A stretch of 64,000 nucleotides of DNA from Candidatus Protoclostridium gallicola (GCA_904387375.1 CAJFLE010000002.1:1-64000); one strand, 5' to 3'; counted from the stretch's first letter, positions 8,476-18,274 are shown. Notes: a model not told the origin generated them from the sequence alone. Translations and numbers: made by a program.

Positions 8476-8493
8476 CGAAGGCTGACGCCTTCG
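8476..8493 (-). other. Hairpin in the rpsD-rpoA spacer
   Basis: A perfect 7-bp stem (CGAAGGC/GCCTTCG, 4-nt loop) within a GC-rich 119-nt spacer. No T run follows, so it is not a terminator. It could serve mRNA processing or differential expression of rpoA, but nothing in the sequence decides this. Confidence 0.4.
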
Positions 8494-8538
8494 GTGATTT
8501 CGCGCAATCGGCGCTCCGCACGGGAGCGCGCATGCATT

Positions 8539-9165
8539 TTACTTGGAGTATTTCTCGATGATGAGCGACTCGGTGATGTTCGCGTCGATATCTTCTCTCT
8601 TCGGATTGTCGAGCACTTTGCCGACGAGGTTGACGGTATCGAAGGACACCCACTTGGGCATCGTGATCTTCGCGTCTTTGAGCGCGGTAAAGCAAGCCTT
8701 GTTCTTCTTGCTCTCTTTGATACCGATCTCGTCGCCGACCTTTACCTGATACGAAGGAATGTCCACGACCTTGCCGTTGACGGTGATGTGGCCGTGATTG
8801 ACTATCTGACGGGACTGCGCTCTCGAAGCGCCTATGCCCATGCGGTACACGACGTTGTCGAGACGCTTTTCGAGCAGCGCGAGCATGTTCTCGCCCACGA
8901 CGCCCTTCATGCGCTCGGCGCGCTCGTAGTAGCCGTGGAACTGGCCTTCGAGCAGACCGTAGATACGGCGCACCTTCTGCTTCTCGCGGAGCTGGATGCC
9001 GTACTCGGAATTCTTATGACGGGCGAGGCCGTGCTGTCCGGGAGGAGTGGGACGTCTGTCGAACGCGCACTTCTTGCCCTCGGCGGTGCAACGGTCGCCT
9101 TTGAGATATAATTTCTGACCTTCTCTTCTGCACTTCTTGCAGCTGGGTGATATAGTTCTTGCCAT
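8539..9165 (-). CDS. rpsD: 30S ribosomal protein S4, zinc-binding form
   Basis: 208 aa. S4 is a primary 16S rRNA binder that nucleates assembly of the 30S body. Cys9, 12, 26 and 33 form an intact zinc site, marking the C+ form rather than the cysteine-free paralogue. The S4 RNA-binding domain is at about 97-160 (EKRLDNVVYRMGIGASRAQS, then HGHITVNGKVVDIPSYQVK). In Bacillus rpsD is monocistronic and distant; here it is inside the alpha operon as in most Clostridia. Confidence 0.98.
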   Translation of the reverse strand: MARTISPSCKKCRREGQKLYLKGDRCTAEGKKCAFDRRPTPPGQHGLARHKNSEYGIQLREKQKVRRIYGLLEGQFHGYYERAERMKGVVGENMLALLEKRLDNVVYRMGIGASRAQSRQIVNHGHITVNGKVVDIPSYQVKVGDEIGIKESKKNKACFTALKDAKITMPKWVSFDTVNLVGKVLDNPKREDIDANITESLIIEKYSK

Positions 9166-9174
9166 ACGTCCTCC

Positions 9175-9564
9175 TTAAACTCTCCTGCGCTTGGGCGGTC
9201 TGCATCCGTTGTGAGGGATGGGCGAAACGTCGGTTATCGCCGTGACCTTGATGCCTGCGGCTTCCACCGCGCGGACTGCGGACTCTCTGCCCGCGCCCGG
9301 GCCTTTCACGAACACTTCCGCGCTGCGCATGCCTGCGTCGTACGCTTCCTTAGCCGCCTTTTCGCAAGCCATCTGAGCCGCGAACGGCGTGCTCTTTCTG
9401 CTGCCGCGGAGACCGGTCGCGCCCGCGCTCGAAGCGGTGATGGCGTTGCCTCTCTCGTCGGTGATCGTGATTATGGTGTTATTGAAAGACGCCTGGATAT
9501 GGACCTGGCCTTTGTCTACGCCTTTGGTAATCCTTTTCTTTGCCGTTGTTTTCTTTACTGCCAT
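9175..9564 (-). CDS. rpsK: 30S ribosomal protein S11
   Basis: 129 aa, standard length. S11 lies on the 30S platform near the E-site and the Shine-Dalgarno helix. Typical blocks include [19 protein letters not shown] and [12 protein letters not shown], and the C-terminus [11 protein letters not shown] is nearly invariant. It lies between rpsM and rpsD with 9-13 nt gaps. Confidence 0.98.
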   Translation of the reverse strand: MAVKKTTAKKRITKGVDKGQVHIQASFNNTIITITDERGNAITASSAGATGLRGSRKSTPFAAQMACEKAAKEAYDAGMRSAEVFVKGPGAGRESAVRAVEAAGIKVTAITDVSPIPHNGCRPPKRRRV

Positions 9565-9577
9565 TTCGGTTCACTCC

Positions 9578-9952
9578 TTACGCCTTGGATTTTTTCCTGC
9601 TGACGGTGCGCTTCGGCCCCTTGCGGGTGCGGGCGTTCTGCTTCGTGCTCTGTCCGCGCACGGGCAGTCCCTTTCTGTGTCTGACGCCGCGGTAGCAGCC
9701 TATTTCCATAAGGCGCTTGATGCTGAGAGAGACGTCTCTGTGAAGATCGCCCTCGGTGACGACGTTCTTGTCGATATATTCCCTGAGGCGCTGAACCTCG
9801 TCTTCGGTGAGGTCCTTGACGCGCGTATCGGGATTGACCCCGGTTTCCGCCAGGATCCTGTCGGCGGTAGGTCTGCCTATGCCGTATATATAGGTAAGGC
9901 CGATCTCTACGCGTTTTTCCTTAGGCAAATCGATACCTGCAATTCTTGCCAT
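9578..9952 (-). CDS. rpsM: 30S ribosomal protein S13
   Basis: 124 aa. S13 forms bridges from the 30S head to the 50S and contacts P-site tRNA through its basic tail. The start [20 protein letters not shown] and the tail [17 protein letters not shown] are canonical. It follows rpmJ, the usual order in Firmicutes. Confidence 0.98.
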   Translation of the reverse strand: MARIAGIDLPKEKRVEIGLTYIYGIGRPTADRILAETGVNPDTRVKDLTEDEVQRLREYIDKNVVTEGDLHRDVSLSIKRLMEIGCYRGVRHRKGLPVRGQSTKQNARTRKGPKRTVSRKKSKA

Positions 9953-10055
9953 TTTACTCTCCTGAAATGATTAGATGGATAATATATATCTTTCCGCGCG
10001 TCCGGGCGCCGCCGTGGAATGTCGGTTATGGCAGACCGGACGGATTGTTTTCTTC

Positions 10056-10172
10056 TCAGCCCTGTCTCTGTTTGTGATTAGGGTACTTGGAGCAGATGAC
10101 CATTACCTTGCCGTGTCTTTTGATGACTTTGCATTTGTCGCACATGGGTTTTACGGAAGTACGAACTTTCAT
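10056..10172 (-). CDS. rpmJ: 50S ribosomal protein L36
   Basis: A 38-residue gene, easily missed because of its size. It begins [15 protein letters not shown] and ends NHKQRQG. Cys11, Cys14, Cys27 and His33 form the zinc site of the C+ form of L36, which binds 23S rRNA near the GTPase centre. It lies between infA and rpsM, its standard place. Confidence 0.96.
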   Translation of the reverse strand: MKVRTSVKPMCDKCKVIKRHGKVMVICSKYPNHKQRQG

Positions 10173-10217
10173 AAAAAAATCTCCTTAATTCAAAACGTGT
10201 TCTTCTTGTAATTTTTC

Positions 10218-10439
10218 TCAGGTCTTGTTGCGGTAGGTGATCCTGCCGCGGGTTATGTCGTACGGGGACATTTCGAGTTTGACCGAATCGCCCTCGAGTA
10301 TCTTGATGTAATGCTGTCGTATTTTACCGGAAATGGTAGCGGTCACTATAAAACCGTTGGTGAGTTTCACCTTGAACATCGCGCCGCGCAGACATTCTAT
10401 CACGACGCCTTCCGCTTCGATAGCATCGGCTTTTGACAT
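10218..10439 (-). CDS. infA: Translation initiation factor IF-1
   Basis: 73 aa, a single OB-fold (S1-like) domain that occupies the A site of the 30S during initiation. It starts [20 protein letters not shown] and has the RITYRNKT end found in Firmicutes. It lies between the KOW protein gene and rpmJ. Confidence 0.97.
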   Translation of the reverse strand: MSKADAIEAEGVVIECLRGAMFKVKLTNGFIVTATISGKIRQHYIKILEGDSVKLEMSPYDITRGRITYRNKT

Positions 10440-10451
10440 ATAACCTCCCTG

Positions 10452-10691
10452 TTACTTTTCCGAAGGCCCCAGCCTTCTTATGGCCGTCACGAGCATCGCG
10501 TCCGTTCTGAAACCGGAGAGCGTCAGCCCTGTGTCGGACAAATGTTTTACGTTCTTTTTTTTCGGGGCGCTCAAAGGGTGACGTCTGCCGTCGCACACGA
10601 GGGCGTAGCCCTTTTCGTCGAACCCGACGATCACGTAAGTTCTGCCTTTGTCGCCGCCGGCTTTGCTTACGACCGCGCTTCCTGTACGCAT
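10452..10691 (-). CDS. KOW domain RNA-binding protein (L14e/L6e/L27e-like)
   Basis: A 79-aa basic protein starting MRTGSAVVSKAGGDKGRTYV, a KOW motif related to eukaryotic/archaeal L14e. Small genes of this type sit between map and infA in many Clostridia and Bacilli. Its exact role is not settled; a ribosome-associated function is inferred from fold and position. It starts 4 nt after map ends. Confidence 0.85.
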   Translation of the reverse strand: MRTGSAVVSKAGGDKGRTYVIVGFDEKGYALVCDGRRHPLSAPKKKNVKHLSDTGLTLSGFRTDAMLVTAIRRLGPSEK

Positions 10692-10695
10692 CCTT

Positions 10696-11439
10696 TCACT
10701 CCGTCAGTATCTCGCAGCCGCCGTCGGTCACGAGCACCGTGTTTTCGTAATGAGCCGCCGGGAGTCCGTCCGCCGTGCGGCACGTCCAGCCGTCGCGGTC
10801 TATGCGCACGTCCCAGTCGCCCATAGCGATCATCGGCTCCACCGCCAGGCACATTCCGCTTCTCAGCAGCGGTCCCGTGCCGGGGCGGCCGTAGTTCTCT
10901 ATCGTGGGATCTTCGTGCATCTGCGTTCCGATCCCGTGGCCGGTCATTGCTCTTACCACGCCGTACCCGGCGAGTTCCGCCGTCATCTGTATGGCGTGCT
11001 GGGCGTCGCCCAGTCTCGCCCCCGCCCTTATCTTCGCGATGCCGTTATAGAAACACCGGCGCGTCACGTCGATAAGACGCTGTTTTTCGGGGCTTATCTT
11101 TCCCACCGCGTACGTCCTCGTGGCGTCGGCGTGGTATCCGTCCAGTTTGAGGACGATGTCCACGCTCACGATCTCGCCTTCGGCAAGGACTTTGAGCGAG
11201 GGGATGCCGTGCACGACCACGTCGTCCACCGATATGCAGGCCGCGGCGGGATAGCCGTGATAGCCTTTGCAGGGAGCGGTGGCGCCGAGAGAAAGTATCT
11301 TCTTCTCTATTTCGGCGTTGAGTTCCAGCGTGGTTATGCCGGGCGCGACGAGCGGGTCTACGGTGCGGAACACTTCGATAAGCGCTTTGCCCGCGGCACG
11401 CATCTTCGCGATCTCTTTATCGTTCCTTACGGGAATCAT
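10696..11439 (-). CDS. map: Type I methionyl aminopeptidase
   Basis: A 247-aa cytosolic metalloprotease that removes the initiator Met from nascent proteins. Substrate and metal-binding blocks of the pita-bread fold are visible: VVHGIPSLKVLAEGEIVSVD, a DGYHADATRT motif with the metal aspartate, MTGHGIGTQMHEDP with the metal histidine, and VEPMIAMG with a metal glutamate. It lacks the N-terminal zinc domain of long forms. Its start overlaps the adk stop (ATGA), and it shares the conserved secY-adk-map order. Confidence 0.97.
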   Translation of the reverse strand: MIPVRNDKEIAKMRAAGKALIEVFRTVDPLVAPGITTLELNAEIEKKILSLGATAPCKGYHGYPAAACISVDDVVVHGIPSLKVLAEGEIVSVDIVLKLDGYHADATRTYAVGKISPEKQRLIDVTRRCFYNGIAKIRAGARLGDAQHAIQMTAELAGYGVVRAMTGHGIGTQMHEDPTIENYGRPGTGPLLRSGMCLAVEPMIAMGDWDVRIDRDGWTCRTADGLPAAHYENTVLVTDGGCEILTE

Positions 11440-12053
11440 CCGAGAACCTTCCTGACCTCGGCAAATACCTCGTCGGGAGTGCCCATGCCGTCCACTTCGA
11501 ACAGCTTGCCCTGAGCCTTATAGAACTCGATGAGCGGAGCGGTCTGTTCGGTGTATACGGTAAGGCGCGATTTGACTGTGTCTTCCCTGTCGTCCATGCG
11601 CTGCTGCATTTCGCTGCCGCACTTGGGACAGGTGCCTTCGCCGCCGAGCTGAGAAACGTGAGTGGTGTAGCCGCATTCGGGGCAGTTTCTTCTACCGCAT
11701 ATACGGTTCATCAGCACGTCGAAGTCGACCGCGATGTTGATGACCTTGTCTATTCTCGCGATCTTGTCAAGCTCGGTCGCCTGGTTGATGTTGCGGGGGA
11801 AGCCGTCGAGCATGAAGTTCTCGTTCTTCGACTCTTCCAGCGCGATGCCGACGATTCTGAGCGTGACTTCGTCGGGGACGAGCAGCCCTTTCTTGATATA
11901 CGAGCGGGCGAGCTGTCCGATCTCCGTCTGCTGTCTCATATGGTGACGGAATATGTCGCCCGTAGAGATGTGCCTGACGTTGTAATGTTCTTCGATGCGC
12001 GTCGCCTGGGTGCCTTTGCCCGCGCCCGGAGCGCCGAGAAGAATGATGTTCAT
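11436..12053 (-). CDS. adk: Adenylate kinase, zinc-LID form
   Basis: 205 aa. Catalyses ATP + AMP to 2 ADP. The P-loop GAPGAGKGT is at 8-16, and the NMP-binding and DGFPRN motifs follow. The LID carries Cys124, 127, 142 and 145, a structural zinc site common in Gram-positive enzymes. It sits between secY and map, coupled to map by a 4-nt overlap. Confidence 0.98.
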   Translation of the reverse strand: MNIILLGAPGAGKGTQATRIEEHYNVRHISTGDIFRHHMRQQTEIGQLARSYIKKGLLVPDEVTLRIVGIALEESKNENFMLDGFPRNINQATELDKIARIDKVINIAVDFDVLMNRICGRRNCPECGYTTHVSQLGGEGTCPKCGSEMQQRMDDREDTVKSRLTVYTEQTAPLIEFYKAQGKLFEVDGMGTPDEVFAEVRKVLG

Positions 12054-12123
12054 AATAAACCCCCGTTAGTGCGAAAACTCCGCCCCGGGGCACGGCCGTA
12101 CGCCGCGCCCCGCGGACGCATGA

Positions 12124-13449
12124 TTACTGTTTGAGGAAGCCGCGGTACTGCCGCATCATGAGCTGGCTCTCGAGCTGCTTCTGGAATTCGAGCGCGACGG
12201 ACACTACGATGAGCATACCGGTCGAGCTGAACGCGTTGGTCAGCGAGGACGAGAAGCCTGCAAGATTCTGAAGCAGTGCGAACAGGACGGACGGAACGAT
12301 GAACACGAAGGCGAGGTAGATCGCGCCGAACAGCGTCAGACGCTTGCTCACCTTTCTGAGGTATTCCGCCGTGGCTTTGCCCGGGCGTATGCCGGGAATG
12401 AAGCCGCCGTACTGCTGAAGATTTCTCGCGATCTCGTCGGGCTGGAACTGTATCATAGCGTAGAAGATGCTGAAGAACAGTATGAGCAGGCCGGAAAGCA
12501 CGAAGTAAAGCGGCTGTCCGCTGCCGCACCACTCTATCCACCAGTTCGTCGTGACGTTGAACATCTGCATGATGAGCTGAGGGAAAGTGATGATTGCGGT
12601 TGCGAAGATTATGGGCAGGACGCCGGACGCATTGACCTTGATGGGAATATGCGTGCTTTGTCCGCCGTACTGTTTACGGCCCTTGATCTGCTTAGCGTAC
12701 TGCACGGGCACTTTGCGCTCCGCGCCGTCGATGAAAGTGATGAGACCGAAAATTGCAATGACGAGCACAAGGAAGATCACGAGGTACCAGGGTGCGTTCT
12801 CATCCGTTCCCCACTGCGTGATATTCTCGACGATCGCAAGACCTGCGGTCGAAAGGATACCGACGAAGATGATGAGGGAGATACCGTTGCCGATACCGAG
12901 ATCAGTAAGCTTCTCGCCCAGCCACATCGTGAACACCGCTCCGCCTACCAGCACCGCGCCGACGAGGAAGCCGACGAGCTGTACGGGCATTGCAAGCGAG
13001 AACACGTTGTTGTCGCCCGCGGAGAGATATCCGGCGCTGCCGAAGGAATATACGATACCGACGGCCTGGATGACTGCGAGAACGACGGTAAGCACGCGCG
13101 TGAACATAGCCATTTTGCGTTTGCCTTCGTCGCCCTGCTTGCTCCAGCGCTCGAGAGCGGGTATCGCTATCGTGAGAAGCTGCGCTATGATGGACGCGTT
13201 GATATAAGGCGAGATACCGAGTGCGAGCAGCGCGCCGTTCTGGAGCGCGTCGCCGGTAATGCCGTTGAGCAGGGACAGGAACGTGTTTACGTTTTCGGTC
13301 TGCTCGAACTGTGCAGCCAGAAGGCTGGTATCGAGTCCGGGAACGGGGATCCAGCAGCCCACTCTGTATATGAAGAGAATGAGCAGCGTGAACAGGAGCT
13401 TCGTGCGGACTTCCTTATTCTTTAACGCGTTGATCAGGGTCTGAAACAT
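12124..13449 (-). CDS. secY: Preprotein translocase channel subunit SecY
   Basis: 441 aa with the ten-helix pattern of the SecYEG channel, through which unfolded proteins cross or enter the membrane. Start is LINALKNKEVRTKLLFTLLI. The cytoplasmic C5/C6 regions (GIRPGKATAEYL and later RQYRGFLKQ) that contact SecA and the ribosome are present. It follows rplO by 2 nt, the conserved spc order. Confidence 0.98.
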   Translation of the reverse strand: MFQTLINALKNKEVRTKLLFTLLILFIYRVGCWIPVPGLDTSLLAAQFEQTENVNTFLSLLNGITGDALQNGALLALGISPYINASIIAQLLTIAIPALERWSKQGDEGKRKMAMFTRVLTVVLAVIQAVGIVYSFGSAGYLSAGDNNVFSLAMPVQLVGFLVGAVLVGGAVFTMWLGEKLTDLGIGNGISLIIFVGILSTAGLAIVENITQWGTDENAPWYLVIFLVLVIAIFGLITFIDGAERKVPVQYAKQIKGRKQYGGQSTHIPIKVNASGVLPIIFATAIITFPQLIMQMFNVTTNWWIEWCGSGQPLYFVLSGLLILFFSIFYAMIQFQPDEIARNLQQYGGFIPGIRPGKATAEYLRKVSKRLTLFGAIYLAFVFIVPSVLFALLQNLAGFSSSLTNAFSSTGMLIVVSVALEFQKQLESQLMMRQYRGFLKQ

Positions 13450-13451
13450 TG

Positions 13452-13895
13452 TTATTTAACCTCTGCGGTGCCGCCTGCGGCAACGATCTTCTGTTCCGCG
13501 CTCTTGGTGAATTTCTTCGCCACCACGGTGAGCTTTTTGGTCAGCTCGCCGTCGCCCAGAACTTTGAGTCCGTACGGTTCGATCTTGGAAAGTATGCCTT
13601 TCTCGAGAAGAACCTCGGCCGTGACGGTCGCGCCGTCCTCGAACGCTTCGAGAGCGCTGACGTTGACGGTGGAATAGACCTTTTTCCAGTTATTGTCGAA
13701 GCCCGCTTTGGGAAGTCTGCGGGTGAGGCCGAAGATCTGGCCTTCGAAGCCGGGACGTACGCCGCCGCCGCTTCTCGCCCACTGACCCTTGTGGCCCTTG
13801 CCCGCCGTCTTGCCGGTACCCGAACCGATACCTCTGCCCAGACGTTTGGGCGCTTTCTTGGCGCCTTCGGCAGGTTTTAATTCGTTGATAATCAT
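13452..13895 (-). CDS. rplO: 50S ribosomal protein L15
   Basis: 147 aa. A late-assembly protein contacting domains of 23S rRNA around the peptidyl transferase centre. The N-terminal extension has the hallmark [20 protein letters not shown] and the GFEGQ motif. Two nt separate it from secY. Confidence 0.98.
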   Translation of the reverse strand: MIINELKPAEGAKKAPKRLGRGIGSGTGKTAGKGHKGQWARSGGGVRPGFEGQIFGLTRRLPKAGFDNNWKKVYSTVNVSALEAFEDGATVTAEVLLEKGILSKIEPYGLKVLGDGELTKKLTVVAKKFTKSAEQKIVAAGGTAEVK

Positions 13896-13910
13896 TGTTT
13901 CCTCTCCTCC

Positions 13911-14096
13911 TTACGCCTCGCTGACTTCCACGAGATGCTTGACCACGAAGATCATGCCGCGCGTGCATTCGTTGTCTTTCTTGACGACGCTCTGGCCGAT
14001 CTTGCGGAGGCCGAGCGCCTCGACCGTCTTCTGCTGCTTGGCGAGTCTGCCGCTGGTGCTGCGGACAAGAGTTATCTTTATCATTTTGTCAGCCAT
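13911..14096 (-). CDS. rpmD: 50S ribosomal protein L30
   Basis: 61 aa, starting [20 protein letters not shown], with the conserved [13 protein letters not shown] block. A small globular 50S protein bound to domain II of 23S rRNA. It lies between rpsE and rplO. Confidence 0.97.
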   Translation of the reverse strand: MADKMIKITLVRSTSGRLAKQQKTVEALGLRKIGQSVVKKDNECTRGMIFVVKHLVEVSEA

Positions 14097-14104
14097 TTTT
14101 CACC

Positions 14105-14617
14105 TCACGCCTGGATTTCTTCCACGGTCTTGCCGCGGAGAGCCGCTATCTGCTCGGGCGAGCGGAGCTCTTTGAGCCCGGCGAGCGCGGCGCGCACGGT
14201 ATTGATGGGGTTGCGGGAACCGTACGACTTCGTCGTGATGTTCTTGATGCCCGCAAGCTCGACGATGGCGCGGACGCTGCCGCCCGCGATGACGCCGTTA
14301 CCTTCGGGAGCCGGCTTCATAAGCACGGTGCTCTTTCCGAACTTACCCATTACCGTATGAGGAATGGTCGTTTCGCTGAGAGGAACGCTTATCATGCTGC
14401 GGCGTGCGACGAGCTCGGCTTTCTTGATGGCCTCGGGCACTTCTTTCGCCTTGCCCGTGCCGATGCCGACCCTGCCCTTGCCGTCGCCAACGACGACGAG
14501 CGCCGCGAAACGCATGATGCGTCCGCCCTTGACGACCTTGGTTATTCTGTTGACGGAGACGAGCTTGCTGTTGATGCCGTCGTCCTGTCTGACTTCTTCT
14601 TTCTCTCTTCTTGCCAT
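14105..14617 (-). CDS. rpsE: 30S ribosomal protein S5
   Basis: 170 aa, with a double-stranded-RNA-binding-like N-terminal domain ([20 protein letters not shown]) and a C-terminal domain containing [20 protein letters not shown]5 helps form the mRNA entry channel and is linked to decoding fidelity. Normal size and place. Confidence 0.98.
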   Translation of the reverse strand: MARREKEEVRQDDGINSKLVSVNRITKVVKGGRIMRFAALVVVGDGKGRVGIGTGKAKEVPEAIKKAELVARRSMISVPLSETTIPHTVMGKFGKSTVLMKPAPEGNGVIAGGSVRAIVELAGIKNITTKSYGSRNPINTVRAALAGLKELRSPEQIAALRGKTVEEIQA

Positions 14618-14627
14618 AGCCGTTCTC

Positions 14628-14990
14628 CTAAATGGTCAGTCCGGCGTTTCTCGCGCCGTCTGCAAGCGCCTTGACTCTGCCGATGTAAAGGTAGCCGCCT
14701 CTGTCGAACACGGCCTTCTCTATACCGAGAGCCTTGGCTTTTTCCGCGATAGCCGCGCCGACCGCTTCTGCGGCCTCGACCTTGGTCTTGCCTTTTACGT
14801 CGAGGTCCTTGGCGACGGTGGAAGAAGAGCAAAGAGTTACCTGCTTTTCGTCGTCGATGAGCTGCGCGTAGATGTGAGCGGTGGAGCGGTACACCGAAAG
14901 ACGGGGACGCTCGGCGGTGCCGTTGACGTGCGCGCGCACTCTCTTATGCCTTTTCTGTCTTATTTCGTTTTTGTTGGCTTTGATTATCAT
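14628..14990 (-). CDS. rplR: 50S ribosomal protein L18
   Basis: 120 aa. L18 binds 5S rRNA together with L5. The basic N-terminus ([15 protein letters not shown]) and the [20 protein letters not shown] block are canonical. Confidence 0.98.
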   Translation of the reverse strand: MIIKANKNEIRQKRHKRVRAHVNGTAERPRLSVYRSTAHIYAQLIDDEKQVTLCSSSTVAKDLDVKGKTKVEAAEAVGAAIAEKAKALGIEKAVFDRGGYLYIGRVKALADGARNAGLTI

Positions 14991-14998
14991 AACTCTTA

Positions 14999-15565
14999 TT
15001 ACTTCTTGCCCGAAGTCTTGCCCTCCTTGCGGATTACGACTTCGTCGCTGTAATGGATTCCGTATCCGTGGTACGGCTCGACCGGACGCGCCGCCTTTAC
15101 TTTCGCGGCGAACTGGCCGACGGCTTCCTTGGAGATGCCGGAGACCACGACCTGGAGCGTCTTCTTGTCCTTGTCGTCGCCTTCCTTCGCCTCGGCTTTG
15201 ACGCCTTCGGGAAGCACGAATTCGACGGGATGCGAATATCCGATGTTGAGCACGAGCTTGTTGCCCTGCACCGCCGCCCTGTAACCGACGCCCGCGATGA
15301 CGAGCGTTTTGGTGAACGGGGTGACGACGCCTTTGACCATGTTGGCGACGAGCTGACGGTACAGGCCGTGAGCGGCTTTCGCCTCGCCGGTATCGCCTAC
15401 GCGCTCGACGAGCACGTGACCGTTCTCCACTTTGGCGGAGATGAGTTTGCTTTCGATTTTCTGACTGAGCTGTCCGTTGGGTCCCTTAACCTCGACGACG
15501 TTGCCGTTTACGGTCACGGATACCTTTTCGGGGATAGCTATGGGTAATCTTCCTACTCGGGACAT
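14999..15565 (-). CDS. rplF: 50S ribosomal protein L6
   Basis: 188 aa, two repeated domains near the factor-binding site. Start [19 protein letters not shown] and the [12 protein letters not shown] motif are typical. An extra short charged stretch around residue 130 ([10 protein letters not shown]) makes it some 8-10 residues longer than Bacillus L6. Confidence 0.97.
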   Translation of the reverse strand: MSRVGRLPIAIPEKVSVTVNGNVVEVKGPNGQLSQKIESKLISAKVENGHVLVERVGDTGEAKAAHGLYRQLVANMVKGVVTPFTKTLVIAGVGYRAAVQGNKLVLNIGYSHPVEFVLPEGVKAEAKEGDDKDKKTLQVVVSGISKEAVGQFAAKVKAARPVEPYHGYGIHYSDEVVIRKEGKTSGKK

Positions 15566-15575
15566 AGCGGCCTCC

Positions 15576-15992
15576 TTACCAGACGTATGCGAGCACTTCG
15601 CCGCCGACTTTGTTCGCTCTCGCCTGCTTGTCGGTCATGACGCCTTTGGAGGTCGAGATGATTGCGATTCCGAGACCGTCGAGCACCCTGGGAAGGTCCT
15701 CGCAGTTCGCGTAAACGCGGAGGCCGGGCTTGGAGATTCTCTTCAGATTGGTGATGACATTCTGTTTTGCCGGGCCGTATTTGAGCGTAATTTTAATTAC
15801 GTCGTGGACTTTTTCCGAATTCTTGTCCTTTGCGGACACGACTTCGACTGCGGAAACGTAGCCTTCCTCGAGAAGAATGTCGGCGATCGACTTCTTCATC
15901 TTGGACATGGGTACGATGACCGATTCGTGACGCGCGGTAAGCGCGTTTCTGATTCTCGTGAGAAGATCAGCAATAGGATCTGTTGTAACCAT
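15576..15992 (-). CDS. rpsH: 30S ribosomal protein S8
   Basis: 138 aa. S8 binds helix 21 of 16S rRNA in the central domain; in E. coli it is also the repressor of the spc operon. Typical start [18 protein letters not shown] and end [14 protein letters not shown]. Feedback by S8 here is possible but no target site was identified. Confidence 0.98.
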   Translation of the reverse strand: MVTTDPIADLLTRIRNALTARHESVIVPMSKMKKSIADILLEEGYVSAVEVVSAKDKNSEKVHDVIKITLKYGPAKQNVITNLKRISKPGLRVYANCEDLPRVLDGLGIAIISTSKGVMTDKQARANKVGGEVLAYVW

Positions 15993-16006
15993 ATTTTCGC
16001 GCCTCC

Positions 16007-16192
16007 TTACCAGCTGGATTTTTTAACGCCGGGAATCTCTCCCTTATACGCAAGCTCTCTGAAGCAGATTCTGCAGATGCCGTACTTGCGGAGCACCGCG
16101 TGAGGGCGGCCGCAGATCGTGCATCTCGTGTAAGCTCTCGTCGAAAACTTCGGGGGCTTCTGCTGCTTGTTTTTCATTGCCTTTTTAGCCAT
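16007..16192 (-). CDS. rpsZ: 30S ribosomal protein S14, zinc form (type Z)
   Basis: 61 aa. Cys24, 27, 40 and 43 (CTIC and CRIC) form the zinc site of the short S14 type. The S14 end [18 protein letters not shown] is canonical. The longer zinc-free S14 is not in the window. Confidence 0.97.
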   Translation of the reverse strand: MAKKAMKNKQQKPPKFSTRAYTRCTICGRPHAVLRKYGICRICFRELAYKGEIPGVKKSSW

Positions 16193-16203
16193 TTTCCGTT
16201 CTC

Positions 16204-16896
16204 CTAATTCCTGAAGGGCATTCCCAGCTTCGTAAGAAGCGCCTTTGCCTCGTCGTCCGTCTTCGCCGTCGTGATGACCGCGACGTCGAAACCGCGCAGT
16301 TTCTCCACGAGCTCGTAGGATATCTCGGGGAAAATTATCTGTTCCTTGACGCCGAGAGCATAGTTTCCTCTGCCGTCGAAAGACTTACCGGACACGCCGC
16401 GGAAGTCGCGCACTCTGGGGAGAGCGATGGAAACGAGCTTGTCGAAGAACTCGTAAGCCCTCAGGCCGCGGAGCGTTACCTTCGCGCCGATCGTCATGCC
16501 CTCTCTGACTTTGAAGTTCGCGACCGATTTCTTGGCCTTGCAGACCACGGGCTTCTGTCCCGTGATGAGGCCGAGCTCGGTGATGGCCGTCTGGACGCTC
16601 TTGGCGTTGTCCTTGACGTCGCCGAGACGCATGTTTACAACGACCTTGTCGATCCTGGGCACTTCCATGACGTTTTTATATCCGCGCTCTTTTTCGAGTG
16701 CGGGAACGATCTCTTCGAGATAACGCGCGTACAGTCTGTATCTGCCGTCCTGCGAATATTTCTTCGGAGCCTGTTCCTTCTTTACTGCGGCCGCGGACTC
16801 GTTCGCCTCGGCCGTTGCAGGTTCAGCGGCTGCCGCGGTCTTTCTGACCGTCTTCTTTTCTGCCGATGCCGCCTGCTTTTTGGTTGTATCTGCCAC
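16204..16896 (-). CDS. rplE: 50S ribosomal protein L5 with N-terminal extension
   Basis: The L5 core (about residues 52-230, from [20 protein letters not shown] to [11 protein letters not shown]) binds 5S rRNA and contacts P-site tRNA. At 230 aa it exceeds the usual 179-180 by about 50 residues, all at the N-terminus: a lysine/alanine/glutamate-rich, probably disordered tail. A later start at the core would lack an in-frame Met, so the long start is used. The adjacent L24 has a similar tail at its C-terminus. Confidence 0.95.
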   Translation of the reverse strand: MADTTKKQAASAEKKTVRKTAAAAEPATAEANESAAAVKKEQAPKKYSQDGRYRLYARYLEEIVPALEKERGYKNVMEVPRIDKVVVNMRLGDVKDNAKSVQTAITELGLITGQKPVVCKAKKSVANFKVREGMTIGAKVTLRGLRAYEFFDKLVSIALPRVRDFRGVSGKSFDGRGNYALGVKEQIIFPEISYELVEKLRGFDVAVITTAKTDDEAKALLTKLGMPFRN

Positions 16897-16932
16897 TGTG
16901 GGTTCCTCCGGTAACTAATACCTTAACTGTTA

Positions 16933-17406
16933 TTATTCGGTTTTGTCGGCCGTTTCGGTTTTCTTGGCCGTCTTTCTTGCGGGCTTTTTCTTGGGAGCCT
17001 CTTCGACTGCGGGAGCTTCCGTTTCGGCGCTCTCTTTCTTCGACTTGCGGGCCGTCTTCTTTTCCTTCTTCACGGCCGCCTTGGCTGCCTTGTCGAGGGA
17101 CGCGCCGCAGTGCTTGCACACGCGCGCTTTCTTGCCGTCGACGGTGGCGTGAGCCACTCTGGTCGGCTTGCCGCAATCGGGGCAGATCACCTGCACGTTG
17201 GAAACGTGGATGTTGCCGGGTTCCTTCTGGATGCCGCCGGGCTGCTGCGCTCCGCTGGGCTTGACGTGCTTGGTGATGACGTTGACGCCTTCCACGCGCA
17301 CGGTGCCCGCCTTGGGGGACGCGCTTATTATCGTACCCTTTTTGCCCTTGTCTTTACCTGCGAGGACGATGACGTTGTCGCCTTTTTTAACGTGTAAACT
17401 GTTCAT
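16933..17406 (-). CDS. rplX: 50S ribosomal protein L24 with zinc ribbon and C-terminal extension
   Basis: L24 initiates 50S assembly and lies by the exit tunnel. Residues 1-70 hold the KOW core (LHVKKGDNVIVLAGKDKGKK). CPDCG and CKHCG at about 75-102 form the zinc ribbon known in Firmicutes L24. From about residue 103 a tail of some 55 residues rich in Lys, Ala and Glu follows, giving 157 aa against the usual 100-105. Confidence 0.95.
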   Translation of the reverse strand: MNSLHVKKGDNVIVLAGKDKGKKGTIISASPKAGTVRVEGVNVITKHVKPSGAQQPGGIQKEPGNIHVSNVQVICPDCGKPTRVAHATVDGKKARVCKHCGASLDKAAKAAVKKEKKTARKSKKESAETEAPAVEEAPKKKPARKTAKKTETADKTE

Positions 17407-17416
17407 GCGCCCCTCC

Positions 17417-17785
17417 TTAATATACTTCGGGTGCGAGGGAGATTATCTTCATGTAATCCTTCTCGCGAAGTTCTCTCGCGATGGGCCCGAAGATACGGGT
17501 CCCTCTCGGCTGCTTCTGGTTATCGATGATAACCGCCGCGTTGTCGTCGAACTTGATATGGCTGCCGTCGGCGCGGGTGATGCCTTTGTGGCTGCGCACT
17601 ATAACCGCCTTGACGACGTCGCCTTTCTTGACGGTGCCGCCCGGGGTTGCCGACTTGACCGACGCCACGATAACATCGCCGATGTTGCCGCTGCGTCTGA
17701 AGGAGCCGCCGAGCACGCGGATGCACATTATTTCCTTTGCGCCGCTGTTGTCGGCTACTTTCAAATATGTCTGCGGTTGAATCAT
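17417..17785 (-). CDS. rplN: 50S ribosomal protein L14
   Basis: 122 aa, standard length. L14 forms an intersubunit bridge and is the docking site of RsfS. Start [19 protein letters not shown] and end [10 protein letters not shown] are nearly invariant. Confidence 0.98.
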   Translation of the reverse strand: MIQPQTYLKVADNSGAKEIMCIRVLGGSFRRSGNIGDVIVASVKSATPGGTVKKGDVVKAVIVRSHKGITRADGSHIKFDDNAAVIIDNQKQPRGTRIFGPIARELREKDYMKIISLAPEVY

Positions 17786-17800
17786 TGCTCTGCTTACTCC

Positions 17801-18064
17801 TTACTTCGCTTTCTCCACGATGCGGACGAGACGGAAGTATTTGTCCTTGGACAGAGGTCTGGTCTCTTCGATCTCCACTCTGTCGCCCACGCCGGCTTCG
17901 TTATTCTCGTCGTGAACCTTGTACTTCTTCGTCTTGTTCATCGTCTTTTTGTATATGGGGTGTTTGATCTTGTCGTGCACCGCGACGACGACGGTCTTAT
18001 CCATCTTGTCGCTGACGACGACACCCACTCTGACTTTGCGTTCGTTTCTGACTACTGCTTCCAT
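17801..18064 (-). CDS. rpsQ: 30S ribosomal protein S17
   Basis: 87 aa OB-fold protein binding the 5' domain of 16S rRNA. The [20 protein letters not shown] block is canonical, as is [15 protein letters not shown]. Confidence 0.98.
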   Translation of the reverse strand: MEAVVRNERKVRVGVVVSDKMDKTVVVAVHDKIKHPIYKKTMNKTKKYKVHDENNEAGVGDRVEIEETRPLSKDKYFRLVRIVEKAK

Positions 18065-18076
18065 TGCTTAATCTCC

Positions 18077-18274
18077 TTACGCCTGCTTTCTAGCGCGCTC
18101 GGACATCACGGTCTTTATCCTTGCGATGTCGCGCTTGGTGCTTTTGAGCTGCATCGGGTTGGTCAGCTGATGGGTGGCGTGGCTGAAACGCAGGTTGAAC
18201 AGCTCGGACTTCAGCTCGACGAGCTTTGCCTCAAGCTCCGCATCTGTCATATCGTGTACTTGCTTGGCTTTCAT
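18077..18274 (-). CDS. rpmC: 50S ribosomal protein L29
   Basis: 65 aa two-helix protein at the tunnel exit, near the trigger-factor and SRP docking site. The start is [11 protein letters not shown] at 18274; an upstream in-frame Met at 18334 would add 20 residues that overlap rplP and is not homologous. The rplP stop overlaps this ATG (ATGA), so the genes are coupled. Confidence 0.96.
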   Translation of the reverse strand: MKAKQVHDMTDAELEAKLVELKSELFNLRFSHATHQLTNPMQLKSTKRDIARIKTVMSERARKQA

